Assembly (NCBI GenBank): GCA_038363925.1
Contig: JAQQWL010000013.1
Coordinates: 1,922,001 to 1,986,000 of the forward strand
Length of the DNA: 64,000 nt
From: Apiospora phragmitis
Lineage: Eukaryota; Ascomycota; Sordariomycetes; Amphisphaeriales; Apiosporaceae
Direction of reading: 5' to 3'
Shown: positions 11,748 to 23,216 of the stretch, one piece after another
How positions within the stretch are numbered: the first letter of the stretch is position 1
Layout of the letters: every line of letters begins with the position of its first letter
Notes under the pieces: model-generated
Database searches by the model: none
Seen by the model: the letters and a program-made list of their open reading frames with translations, nothing else
Told to the model about the DNA's origin: nothing
Position numbers and translations under genes: made by a program

Positions 11748-13963
11748 ATGCAGGCGATATCAGCAGCGCTGGGGGACACGGGAGAGGTTGCCTATTTGGA
11801 GAATGCTGCTTCAACCGCTCCTACAACACCAGAAGGCAGCCTGTCCTTCAGTCCGATCCTACGCGCCGCGGCCGATGGCGCGCTGGATATAGAGTACACT
11901 TCTCTGGCAGCTCGCGCAAACAACATGTCGCTTTCCTCAACACAACTAGATTCTAGGGTACCAATGGTCCGGAACATCTGCTGCGTTGGCGCCGGTTATG
12001 TTGGTAAGTAGCTGTTCTGAACCATAACTTTGGCTTATTGAATAGCCCACCCAATTTTATCGCCAATATGATGTCGGTGACTGACCTCGAACTTTTAGGT
12101 GGCCCTACTGCCTCAGTAATAGCATATCAAAATCCTCATATACGGGTCACTGTTGTAGATCGAGACGCGCAACGAATCCGGAGGTGGAACTCGAAACATC
12201 TTCCGATCTACGAACCTGGCTTAGGCGAAATTGTCCGTATCGCGCGCGACGGCTCCAGGGAATGCGCCTTTCACAACGAGCCGGATAAGTTGGATGGCTC
12301 CGACGTTGGCTCAGATGACACAGCGTGCTCGTCAGAGTGCGAAAGCCAATGCGAGGTACACCAGGCGGGAGTGACCGTTGTTGCCGCAAGGCAGCCAAAT
12401 CTCTTCTTTTCGACGCAAGTATCTGAGTGTATCGGCGAAGCGGACATTTTACTGGTCGCGGTAAACACCCCGACAAAGTCGCGCGGAGCTGGTGCTGGCA
12501 GCGCGACAGATATGACATCGTTCGAAGCCGTTACAGGCGTAGTAGCGCAACACGCTCGTCCGGGTGCCATCATTGGTGGAGAAATCGACTGTCCCGTGTA
12601 GGACAGCTCAACTGGTCCAGGAGACTGTGAGTTGTCTCGATTTCCCTCCTTTTCTCCTCTCGAGTACCCTACTTACGCAACACAAAGATGGCGATCCATC
12701 GTCCTGGTGTCCACTTCGAGATCCTATCCAATCCAGAGTTTTTGGCTGCTGGTACGGCGATGAAGGATCTCATGCAGCCCGATCGCGTCCTAATTGGTTC
12801 TTCCACGACGGCGTCCGGGCGACGAAGCAGCCGAAGCGCTGGCAAGCGTCTATGCCGCATGGGTCCCACTATCTCGCATTGTGACGACCAACGTGTGGTC
12901 TTCCGAGCTCTCCAAGCTTGTCGCGAACTCTATGCTAGCTCAGCGCATCAGTTCCATCAATTTGATATCGGCCATATGTGAGAAAACAGGAGCCGATGTG
13001 GACGAAATCGCTCTGTCGATCGGGTATGACCCCCGAATTGGGGATAAGTTTCTCAAGGCAGGCATTGGTTTCGGGGGAAGCTGCTTCAAGAAGGACATCC
13101 TCAGCCTGGTCTACTTGGCCGAGTCTCTCGGGTTGGACGAGGTCGGCGAGTACTGGCGCCAGGTGGTCAAGATGAACGATTACCAGCGGGACCGGTTTAG
13201 CCGACGCGTCATCAAGTGCCTGAATAACACGCTGGTCGGCAAGAAGATCACACTGCTGGGCTACGCATTCAAGGCCAATACCTCGGACACGCGCGAGTCG
13301 CCCGCCTGGAGATCATCAAGACCCTTCTCGAGGAAGCTCCTTTGGAAATTGCCATCTTCGATCCTTGCTGCAACTCGGCCGTGGTGCGCGACGAGATCCG
13401 CACACTCCTCAAGGGCCAAGCGGCTCTGAAAGAGGACGGAGGCCCGATTGTGGTGTACGGCAACGCATATGAGGCCTGCGCGGCAAGTAACGCCGTGCTG
13501 GTGACTACGGAGTTCGACGAGTTCCGGAATACCACCGCTCCGGCTTTGCCGTCGTCTATACCGAGTAAGTCGACAACGCGGCCCAGGTTTAAGTCTGTCA
13601 AGGCTCTTGACCCGCGCCCGTTCGAGCGACTGGACCCGACAGAGTCGGAGATATTGTCTCTGCACAAATACCTACTCCGAGCCGCGCCGGTGTCCAGTTT
13701 GTGCGACGGCGATCCGTTGCAGCGATACAACGCGGAGCCCTTATGCGCCGAGGAGTGTCCTGACTGTGGGCTGGTCAAGAGCGGCTACTCTACGGCGGGC
13801 AACTCGGACGAATACAAGTCCAAGGAGGCTCGACTGGAATAAGATATCGTATCACATGAAAAGCCCCAAGTGGGTGTTCGATGGTAAGGGCATCATTGAT
13901 GGAGAGGGGCTGAGGAAGCTTGGAATTAGGGTCGAGAGTGTTGGGCGTCAAGGCTGGTGCTGA
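11748..13963 (+). CDS. UDP-glucose 6-dehydrogenase
   Basis: Oxidises UDP-glucose to UDP-glucuronate with two NAD+, in the cytosol. Three exons: 11748-12003, 12099-12626 and 12688-13963. The first intron falls inside the NAD-binding GAGYVG loop (Gly81-Gly86). Visible motifs are [16 protein letters not shown], the STVPC strand, [16 protein letters not shown], a [18 protein letters not shown] segment, and the catalytic [10 protein letters not shown] (Cys about 393). The C terminus carries the fungal Cys-rich insert (ECPDCG) and ends with a KWVFDG...GIRVESVGR block. About 70 Ser/Thr-rich residues precede the Rossmann fold, longer than in animal enzymes. Four one-base breaks disturb the frame: GG at 12575-12576, GGG at 12817-12819, near 13304, and between 13819 and 13838. 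Motifs on each side are intact, so the function is clear even if this copy is misassembled. Predicted length is about 685 residues. Confidence 0.93.
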
Positions 13964-15228
13964 GTGACGGGTTTCGGTGACAATTGGCGTTGACATGTAT
14001 GTGTATTCAGTCCGCCTCGCATGGATTTATTCAGTCATGGGGTTGGAGGGGCTATAACGCCTGCCTCGTAACATTGGGCGGCCTTCTCTTTTGTCGTGAT
14101 TTGCATACGGGGGGATGATAGACATTATGACACTTAGTTAGGAGCGGTACATTTGTGAGTTACCCGCCTCCTCTGGTCTTGACGGTTTATGATCGGATGA
14201 CTCTCATTGGACTTGAAAATATATAATAGTCTCACCACGTCTGGACCCGGACAATGTGAACGGAGTAGATTAAAATGCCCGGAAGAGTTGATAGCAATAG
14301 ATAACACGGCGTCGTCATGAAGTGCGAAGAGCCGTAGCAGAGTAGGCTGGTTTAAATAAACCATTGAACAGCAGTACAAGATTCTGCCAACGTTGAGATA
14401 CGGAATAACGCCCCTTGGACAGTCCAATATATGTCTAATTCGATTTTAACGTTAAATTGTTTTTGAACGCTTAAATTTTTCAACACCCATTCAATATTAG
14501 TCCGACGTTGATTCCATACCAAATACACGTTCAAGGCTTGAGCGGGTGTTTATTCTAGTGTACAGATAAACTACGGTTGGTCTAAGCGTTGATTGGATCC
14601 AGCCTTTTCTGCTACGGAAGCTGGGAAGGCATGAATGACGCTGCGACACCCCACTTGGGGGGTCCGGCAACCACTGTTCAGGTACAAAATCATAAGGTAG
14701 ATCAACAGGTCTTGTTAATGATCGTAACCTCAAGCTCATCCTATTAATATATAAATCCAACGGACGCTGTTATAGCCCACACTATTTATAAGCCAAAGTT
14801 AATAGATGGCTATAAAGTGAAACGACCGTGTAAGTGGCTGCTACATGTATGAATAGTGTTCAATCCGGGTTTGTGGTTAATAGTAGGCCAATTCAATTGC
14901 ATATGACTTGCTTGACCCACCGGCTGTTTAAAAACGCCCGGTTTAGTATGTAAGTGCTCCATAAGTAACCATAATGCCGAGGGTATGCCATGACGTCTCA
15001 TTAAGCAAGAAGCTCACGCAACGACAATCCATTCTCGTAACTTGAGACCGGAACACAACTACCCCCCCTTCATATTACCCGTTGCTATTCCCTTTTGCTT
15101 CTGCCTGCATGATCTGCGCGCGACATATACTGGGAAGGGAGAGGCATCAAAAAGGCAAGGGATTCGGTTCTTCTGATCTGAGTGCTGAGCGACGGTAAGA
15201 GGGAAGAGAAGGAGAGGCAGTCGCAAGG
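13964..15228. other. Intergenic, partly AT-rich, no gene seen
   Basis: From about 14130 to 15000 the base composition is more AT-rich than the flanking genes, with many stops in all frames. It could be an old degenerated insertion, but no terminal repeat or transposase remnant is recognisable. The last 200 bases should hold the promoter of the CoA-transferase gene. Confidence 0.5.
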
Positions 15229-16994
15229 ATGGCGCGAGCACAGACGGCAGTATTTGTGCGCGCATCGCTCCAGTTCAGCTATCACTGGGCCACCCCGAGC
15301 GCCAGGCAGTATGCACCGCTGCTTCAGAAATGGAGGAGGTGCTACTCGACGGACAAGCCCGGGCCGGCCAAGAAGAAGCGAGGAGGCTCAAAGGTGTTCA
15401 AGTCTGCCGATGAGGCCATCGCCGACATCCAAGACGGTTCCGTCATATTAAGTGCTGGATTTGGCCTTTGCGGTGTGGCCGGTAAGTTTGCATCCACGGT
15501 CGTCCATTCGCCAAGACCCGTTCCGCGACGTAAAACTGTCCCACCATTGCTAACGTAACCCCGAAAAAGAAACACTCATAGAGGCGATACACAAAAAGGG
15601 CCTAAAAGACCTCACCGCCGTGTCTAACAACGCCGGCGCCAACGACAAGGGCCTCGCCCTGCTCACCAAGGACGGCCGGGTCACGCGCATGATGCTGTCG
15701 TACCTGGGCGCCAACAAGGAGCTCGAGCGCCAGTACCTGTCGGGTGAGATCGCGCTCGAGCTGTGCCCCCAGGGCACCCTGGCCGAGAAGCTGCGCGCGG
15801 CCGGCGCGGGCATCCCGGCCTTCTACACCGCCACGGGCGGCCGCACGTTCATCGAGACGGGCGAGATCCCGACCCGCTTCACGCCCGAGGGCGTGCTGGA
15901 GGAGGGCCGGCCCAAGGAGACGCGGGTCTTCGACGGGAAGTCGTATATCATGGAGACGGCGCTTCCGGGCGACGTGGCGATCTTGCGCGCGTGGAAGGTG
16001 GATGAAGCGGGTAACTGCGTGTTCAAGTAAGCAAACCCCCACAGCAACAAACCAATCATATCCGTATTGGTTCTAATACCGGGACCATAGGTACACGACC
16101 AAGACTTACGCGGGGCTCATGGCCAAGGCGGCCAAGATCGCCATCGTCGAGGCCGAGAACATCGTGCCCATCGGCTCCATCGAGCCCGACAGCGTGGACC
16201 TGCCGGGCATCTTCATCGACCGCATCGTGCCAGCCACGGCGCCCAAGAACTTCGAGAACCTCAAGCTCGCAGCGCCCGAAGAGACTTCTTCCGGCGGTAA
16301 GGAAGAGTCATCCGGAAAGCCGAAAGCGTTGGACTCGCGCAACCGCATCGCCAAGCGCGCGGCCCAGGAGCTGCAGGACGGCTACTACGTCAACCTCGGC
16401 GTAGGCATCCCGACGCTGGCGGCGTCGTACGTACCCGAGGGCGTCAAGGTCTGGCTGCAGTCCGAGAACGGCATCCTGGGCATGGGGCCGTACCCGGCCA
16501 CCCGGGAGGCCGCGGACCCGGACCTGATCAACGCGGGCAAGGAGACGACGACGCTCCTGCCGGGGGCCGCGACCTTCGACTCGGCCGAGTCGTTCGCCAT
16601 GATCCGCGGCGGGCACGTCGACGTGTCGATCCTGGGCGCGTTCCAGGTCTCGGCGTCGGGCGACCTGGCCAACTACATGATCCCGGGCAAGGTGTTCAAG
16701 GGCATGGGCGGCGCTATGGACCTGGTCTCGAACCCGGAGCAGACCAAGATCGTCGTCGCGACCGAGCACGTCGACAAGAAGGGCCGGTCCAAGATCGTGC
16801 AGGACTGCGCCCTGCCGCTCACCGGCAAAGGCGTCGTCAGCACCGTCATCACCGACATGGCCGTCTTCCAGGTCGACCGCGCCGGGGGCGGCGGGCTCAC
16901 GCTCACCGAGGTCGCCGAGGGCGTCGACGTGGAGACGGTGCGCAAGAACACGGATGCCGAGTTCGAGGTTGCGGAGGACTTGGGCACGTTCTGA
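15229..16994 (+). CDS. Succinyl-CoA:3-ketoacid CoA-transferase, mitochondrial
   Basis: Transfers CoA from succinyl-CoA to acetoacetate (ketone-body activation; fungal homologues may also shuttle CoA between short-chain acids). Three intact exons, 15229-15481, 15570-16026 and 16091-16994, encode 537 residues in one frame across both introns. The first 40 residues are rich in R, S and A with few acidic residues, a mitochondrial presequence. The alpha half has the AGFGLCGV...ETLIEA start and the LTAVSNNAG and ELCPQGTLAEKLRA blocks. A hydrophilic S/G/E/K linker (about residues 285-305) joins the beta half, which has GYYVNLGVGIPTLAA and the active-site SENGILGMGP with catalytic Glu about 362. This is the fused alpha-beta form usual in eukaryotes. 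GC-rich third positions are strong. Confidence 0.95.
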
Positions 16995-17298
16995 GTGGGA
17001 GGTGTGTGGAATTGGGCGAGGGAATGGGAATGAAATGATTGAACTGTGTTCATATGTATATACTTAAAGTTCGTGGTGTTGTTTTGGGATGATTACTTGG
17101 ATAGTACGTCCATTATACAGCAATGTACGCGTATATACGCTTATATAAGCGTTAGAATACCACAAATGCATATTTCTGAGTAAATCGCAACGTCGTCTAA
17201 ATTGTTTCTCTTCTCACTTGTTCCTCTTACTTACTCCCTTTCCCCAAGTGCTGAACATGGCGTTCTTCTTCTCGCCTTCTATACATAATACTCTCCTC
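16995..17298. other. Short convergent 3' flank
   Basis: About 300 bases lie between the stop codons of two convergent genes. It is AT-rich around 17040-17180, as expected for polyadenylation signals. Nothing else is seen. Confidence 0.5.
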
Positions 17299-18236
17299 TC
17301 AACTCGGTGCCCCTCTCGAGTCACTGTACAGCTCCTGATACTCGTGGCCGTTCAACTCTGAGGGGTACATCTGTTGCTGACTAAGTATATTGTTAGGCAT
17401 TTCCTCTTCTTTGACCACCTGGATACTGTTGCCACCGTACGTTGATCCCTTCGCCTGCTGGGCCGCGGCAGTCCACTTCCGCACTTGTAGGCCAAGGAAG
17501 ATGACGCCGCCGAGCAGTGCCAGGCCCATAGGGATGCCGACTCCTAAGCCGATCGCGAGGGTGCGTGAGTTATCACTGCTAGTGCTGCTGCTGCTGTTGT
17601 TGTTGTTCTTGTCGTCGTCCGCGGAAGGTCCCGGTAGCAGTGACACCGACGCCGACGCCGACGCCGATGTCGACGAGGCAGAACCGGAAATGGATGCTGT
17701 TTGCGGTGGTTTGAACACGGCCGTGGCGATGGGGAGCGAGAGCAGGTTCGGCTGCTTGCAGCAGTCCGAAGGTCCACAGCAGTACTTGGCTGAGCCCGCG
17801 CTGTCGGTGGTGCTGCAGAACCATACTTGCGCGTAGCCATCTGAGCCTTTTTATGTTGCACAGAAATATTAACGCCAAGCCCAACTTCCAGGGATCTTTC
17901 CGTGTTGATGCCTTACCTCGAATGGTATTGTTGCAGATCTCGTTACAGTTGTCTTGTCACTGAGAACTAGGTAGTGCACCCTTGCGCCGAGAACCACTGG
18001 TTGCCCACGGCGTCGAGGCACAGGCCGTTGGACATGCAGAAGTCGCCCGCATCGCAGCACGGGCTCGCCTTGGCCCCCGGGTCGCAGGGCAGCCAGTTCT
18101 TATCTTGTTGAAGCGTCCCGTCGCGCTTAAAGCAGGTTTTGCTGCCGCCAGCAGAGACAAGTGATGGCAGTGATGTGAGTACCAGCGATGAGATCCAGAG
18201 AAGAAGCAGGGAAATAGACATGATACCGCTATTCAT
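17299..18236 (-). CDS. Cys-rich receptor-like membrane protein, fungal-specific
   Basis: Architecture: signal peptide (MSISLLLLW... to about residue 30), a Cys-rich ectodomain with paired cysteines (SPCCDAGDFC, GNQWFSAQGC, CNEICNN, KYCCGPSDCC), a Ser/Ala-rich stalk, one membrane helix (IGLGVGIPMGLALLGGVIFL), and a cytoplasmic tail of about 75 residues. Many Pezizomycotina secreted or surface proteins have this plan; the function is unknown. The intron is 17847-17916 (GTAAGG...AAAG), joining CNNTIRG to DGYAQVW. Between GNQWFSAQGC and the CNEIC block (about 17955-17985) the frame changes, and the first frame meets TAG. Two inserted bases would restore one frame, otherwise the protein is truncated there. 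The start could be either of two in-frame ATGs at 18236 and 18221. Confidence 0.75.
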
Positions 18237-19099
18237 AATCACCCGTATTCGATTTGGAGTCGTGGACGCGGAAATATATCGATAACGCACAAGAAGGACA
18301 GCAAGCCTCACGGTAGGATATCCAGCAAAGACATGGTGGTCATGGCAGAATCGAGCAAGATCCGAGAGAAGCAAAACGGACTTTGATGGCCTGCCGCGGC
18401 TGCTGGTGGTATTGCTGGAACCAAGTATGTGTGACAATCTTCTTACACAGCCATCTTAGGCGACAGCAGCTTGCTCGTACCTACTGCTTTAGACGAGAAG
18501 TACAGGCTCGTCGGCATCCAAGCCCCCGTATTACCCGTTACACTGTGTTACCACCTTACTGCTTGTCAATGCTCAGCTGATCGTCCCATTATCATGTTGT
18601 TTGCTTTCTTTTTTTGTTCTTGCCTTTAGGCGTCAGGCAGTTTCGGAAATCCAACGTCACCTTTGGGGGCTCCTAGATATATGTCCCGACACTATAAGCA
18701 CGAAAAACGTGCAGGGGGATAAGGCGAAAATGAAAAAGAGAGAGAGAGAGAGAAAAGAGGAAGCCAAAAACATACAACACCGAGGATTCCCAGGTCGTCA
18801 CCGACCCTAGTACTGATTCGGCTCTCTGCTGCTTATATATGGGAGAGCGGACGGGATCCCTAGTATTCAGCAGGATATGGTCGTATGTATTAGGCTTCGC
18901 CGCTTTGGGGGCTTATATTCTGTCATCTCTGATGCCCGGGGGAGGAAACCCTGCCCTTAGCATATTGAAAAGGAGTGGAAGCTGGGGACAAGCTGACAAC
19001 TCAACAAATGAGTAGATGGCAGAATCGTCGTATTATTCTTATGTACAGTGAGGCTTCTTGCCAATCCCCCCCTCCCTTACTTAAGTAGGCGAGGACCTA
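18237..19099. other. Intergenic with an (AG)8 microsatellite
   Basis: Upstream side of the Cys-rich protein gene on the left, 3' flank of the AhpD-like gene on the right. Apart from the AG repeat at 18737-18752 I see no feature. Confidence 0.5.
18737..18752. repeat. (AG)8 microsatellite
   Basis: Eight perfect AG units in non-coding sequence, flanked by A-rich sequence. Confidence 0.9.
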
Positions 19100-20138
19100 C
19101 TATAGCTTGGCCTTGATGCCAGGCGCAAACGTCGTGCCCTGACCGGCGCCGCCGATCGCCTCGACGAGCCGGTCGACGTGCTCCAGCAGCCAGATGTTGC
19201 CCTCGTCCGAGGCCGACCACTCGCCGCCCTGGACCTCTTCCTCGTCCGCGGCGCGCGCGCCGCCGCCCTCCCCGGCCTGCTCGTACGCCTTGCGCAGGCC
19301 GAAGACGTGCGACAGGACCTGCGGGCCGACGCCGGTCTGGGCCCGCAGGCACGCGATGGCCATCAGGCTCGTCAGGACGCGGCCCACGACCGTCACGTAC
19401 TGCCGGCTGTATTCGTCGGCCAGAATTATCTTGCGCGGCGCGTTCGACAGCAGGTTCGCGTAGTGCGAACCCAGGATGTGCACTGGCAGGTCCGGGTGGC
19501 TGCGCCCCAGCTTCGAGATCAGCTTGTCCTCGAAGCCCGCGTAGACCGAGTTCCAGAGCGCGCGCCCGTTCGCCTGCCACTTCACGAGGTTCCCCATTCG
19601 GACCTGGCGCTTCGGCTGCCGCGCTAGCAGCGCCGTCGCCACGCCCTCGGGCAGGCTCTCGTGGAAGGCGTTCAGGCAGTTGATGGAGCGCGGGATCCCG
19701 TTGAAGGAGATGCACTTGAGGCCGACTTCGCGGATCAGCTCGGCGTTCTTTACCGGTGTGCCCTCCGCGTTGTCGTTGTTTTCGGCCTTCTCGTTCGCGA
19801 GGTGAAAGATGGAGGTCATGGCGTCGGGGCAGTTCATGGTCGCGCTCACGGCTGTCTAGTCACATAGACGTTAGTCAAACGGGGTACGTCAGGTACAAGT
19901 AAAGCGAACTGGTCGTTCTGCAAGCTGCAGGTGCCAATTGGGCTTGCACAAACCGGAAGGATGAATCAGGGTGGCTTACCGAGATCGTGACCCACGACGG
20001 GAGCCCAACTTGTTTCGTCTGCGCATCCTCGGCGAATCGCATCAAGGCCGGCTGGACTTGCGCCGAGGCTTTGGTGAGGCCCGGCGCCGCGTGGGGGGCA
20101 TTGATGAGCGCCTTGACGGCATCAGAGAGTTTCGACAT
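19100..20138 (-). CDS. AhpD-like (carboxymuconolactone decarboxylase-like) protein with peroxisomal signal
   Basis: Two intact exons (20138-19980 and 19855-19100; intron 19856-19979, GTAAGC...CTAG) give 304 residues. The sequence is largely helical. The segment SHYANLLSNAP followed by GRVLTSLMAIACLRAQTGVG and HVFGLRKAYE looks like the fungal branch of the AhpD-like fold, with a conserved INCLNAFHE segment in the middle. A canonical redox C-x2-C pair is not evident, so peroxidase activity should not be assumed. The protein ends in AKL, a good type 1 peroxisomal targeting tripeptide, which agrees with yeast members of this family found in peroxisomes. Family membership is my reading of the pattern and is less certain than the exon structure. 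An Ala/Gly/Glu-rich acidic loop precedes the C-terminal helix. Confidence 0.7.
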
Positions 20139-20819
20139 GTTCGGGGTAGAGGGAGCAGAGTCCGTCTTTTCACTCCTTTTTTTCGTTGGCTAGAGCCCAG
20201 GATTGTTGTGCTGGTGGGATTGGAGGTTGCGACGTCATGCACGAACTGAGGCCATTCAATGAGTCGATCAAGAGAGAGCTAAACAAAGAATTATCCGAGG
20301 GAGTCGGTTCTTGTTCAATCTCCGACCGTTTTTAGTGGGCTAGACACTGAAAACAAGCTTCTCGTCAGTGGGGGTGGCAGGTGGGTAGCTCCAGCTTCCA
20401 GCGGGTCTGGGATTCTGGGCGTGTCCGGGTCACTATGGCGTCAGGTTCGCAGCTGTCGGTAGTTGAGCCGGCTGGGCTGCATCTTGGCTGCGACTTAATA
20501 ACGCAATTGTGTTTCAACGTCGATTGAACTCTAGACGACGTGCCCATGCATATGATTTTTGATTGGCTTCTAATTCCGATTTAAGACCTCGACAGGCTTT
20601 AATGAGACTGTAGACAGTGAGGAAGACATGTAAATATAGGTTAAGTAAGTAGTCTTGATACCCTATAATCCTATGATAGCTTTAAAGATAGAAGTATATG
20701 GTCGTATATATCCCACCTCTATATAAGCAACGCTCGCTGTGCAATACACGTCTCCGGGTGTTATTCATCTTGATATATCAAGCCACCTGCAGCTGGCACA
20801 CGTCCATATCGCTAGCTCT
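20139..20819. other. Intergenic, no gene seen
   Basis: Upstream region of the AhpD-like gene joined to the 3' flank of the ACS transporter. AT-rich between about 20560 and 20720. No feature recognised. Confidence 0.5.
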
Positions 20820-23216
20820 CTACATTACCAACTTGAACGTTGGGTCCCTGTCATCGCCAGCCCCAATGAACCGGTCATATTTGCCATGCGCCTTGTCCCT
20901 GTTGACCTTCCAGCAGTAGAGGACACTAGCGAGGATACTGACCACATAGATTGATTAGCCACGAAACTTTTTAGAGTGAGATGAGAAACTGTTTTGGCTT
21001 ACAAGAACCACCCGGCGACTAGCAGTCCCAAGATAATGGTGTGGCCTTCGTGGTACTGTGGTCCCTGACTCTTGGGATAGACAAACACAGTCACGAAACC
21101 ACCCGCGTTGGCAATAGCTGCGACTCTACATCAGTAAAGCACTCGGTAAGAGTTCTTATACGGCGTTGTTGAACTTACCGAGCTGCAAAGCACTCGTCGT
21201 CGCTCGCTTGTAGTGACCCGCCGAATTGTTCGACAACCAGCCGAGGACCGGCGGGACGCTCGAGTAAAGGCCAATGGCCATAAGGAACGTCATGCCGTAC
21301 TTGACCCGCGCGTTGGTGGTGTTGGCAATGACCGCATATCCGATGATGGCGATTGGGAGCGTGAACAGCATGATGATGCCGCGCACGCGCAACCTGTCGG
21401 ACAAGAAGGCGACAATGACTAGTTTGGGGATCAGATACTTGCAGGTTGGCGGTAGTTGACAGAGGTCTAATTGAAAGGGGTACTCACCAGTGACAACAGC
21501 AGCCGCAGCATAAGGTATGACGGACCACAGCTGAGCTTCATTGGCCGTGTACCCGAGCGCAGAGATGATGGTTGGTAACTAGGGAGGCATCTGTTAGGAG
21601 GCTAGTGTGCATCCGATGGGAATCAAAAGAGTCTTACGAAAAGTCCAAAGGAGTACAGTCCGGCCAGAATGCCAAAGTACGCAATGGCTGTACTCCAGGT
21701 CAAGAAGCTAAATATACCACGTCGAACCTCGGACCAGTTGAATTTCTCATTAGCTTCCCTAGATATGAAAATGCATGTCAGTCAAGTGGTTTCGCAATTC
21801 GCATTGCTGCAAGAGTTGAGGTCACCTTTCATGGAGGCTGTCGCCACGGCCCGAACCATGTACCCGACGCATAGCAAACTCCCTCTCTTCGGGGGTAAGG
21901 AATTTGGCATCGGCGAGACCGTTGGGTAAGAAGAAGTAAACCGCAATGGCGACGACGACGGTCTATAGAATGGTTTAGTTATCACAGTGGGCGATATGTG
22001 CGTAGAGGACGCGGGGGAAGAGATGGGGGAAGCTTACAAGAAGCCCCTCAATGACAAAGATCCATCGCCATGAGCTCAAGCCGCCTCGAGAGGCAATTTC
22101 AGCGAGCCCACGCGCAAGAAGACCTAACATGAAGTCAGTGAATTGCCCTTTCCCCACGACTTGTAATGTCGGCGATGAATACTAACCTCCAAAGGCACCG
22201 GACAGGGATGCTGCCGTGTAAAATAGACCGATGCGAAGCGCGAGCTCCTCCCTCCTGTAGATACCGGATAGGTAAAGGATCTAAAGATGGCGCACGGGTG
22301 TAAGTGATGCCCGCCTTGATGTCAACAAAGCTGGTCGGGACAGGTGTCACTTACCATGCCGGGTAGCAAACCGCCCTCCGTCAGTCCCAAGATAGCGCGA
22401 ACTGCAACGAATCCAGGAAAGCTGTGTACGAAGCCCAAACACATGGCCACAAGTCCCCATCTGCCATAGTATTAGCCAATATAACTTTGATAGCAGACAT
22501 CACCAACGTCATGTGTTCTGTCTGATAGGCATTTCTCTTGTATCCTATGTTTGCTGTGGGATGTGCGCAAATGGGAACACTTACGCGAATGTCAGGAAAG
22601 GTAGCCATTTTTGCGGGCTCACGCGTTTCATAATCAAGTTGCTCGGTATCTCGCTAATATCCCGCAGATGATCGCATTAGTAAACTATATCGGCGACTGA
22701 CATAGACACGCTCGACGAGTGTCCAAACGAACCTGGCAATGTAAGTGGCGTAGTAGACGGCTAGGCCCTGGTCGTACTGGTGATCCGTCATGTGCGTATC
22801 GTCCTCGAGATGGTAGCTGGTTTTCAGCGTGTGAGAAAGGTGCGCACTGGTTTTGAATGATATACGTTGCCATATACAACATGACGATAGTGAATAACTC
22901 ACAGCCTAGCATTTCCAACATTGGTTCGGTCGAGGAATGAGCAGAGGAACAGGACGGCGAGGACTGGCAGGATTCTGTTGGTCGGGTCGGTGAGATATAG
23001 AATCAGCTACTATTACTGCTAGGTATAGATCAAGACCATAAAGAGGCCGTAGCTATTTGCGTCGGAGAAAATCAAAACCAACCTTGTGTCGAGTTTCCAG
23101 AGGATCTTGCGCGTCATGTGTTGATCATCTACGTCGCCAGAGCCAACGCTGAGGTCACTCTTCTCGACCTCGTCGACTGGGAACTTGTCGGCATCGTTCC
23201 CAATCATGGGAGACAT
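20820..23216 (-). CDS. MFS transporter, anion:cation symporter (Dal5-like) family
   Basis: Plasma-membrane symporter for a small organic anion (the family includes allantoate, nicotinate, pantothenate and biotin-precursor carriers); the substrate is unknown. I can trace 13 exons: 23216-23083, 22974-22903, 22816-22733, 22653-22585, 22460-22355, 22280-22187, 22123-22038, 21962-21826, 21758-21638, 21578-21488, 21418-21179, 21117-21003 and 20937-20820. Together they give 488 residues with no frame break. Family signatures are FLDRTNVGNARL in helix 1, EIPSNLIMKR after helix 2, TEGGLLPGMILYLSGIYRREE in helix 4, and a WRWIFVIEGLL segment before the cytoplasmic loop. The N terminus is acidic and cytosolic. 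Many exons are under 100 bases, unusually fragmented compared with the second ACS gene in this window. A Zn2Cys6 regulator lies upstream in the same orientation and may control it. Confidence 0.9.

Noticed and set aside
14130..15000. Possible RIP-degraded transposon
   Set aside because: AT-rich and stop-dense, but no terminal repeats, target-site duplication or transposase fragment can be seen by eye; a repeat search would be needed.
19077..19715. A 212-codon minus-strand frame rich in R, A and P
   Set aside because: It overlaps the AhpD-like exon 2 in another frame, has the composition of a GC-rich shadow frame and no motif.
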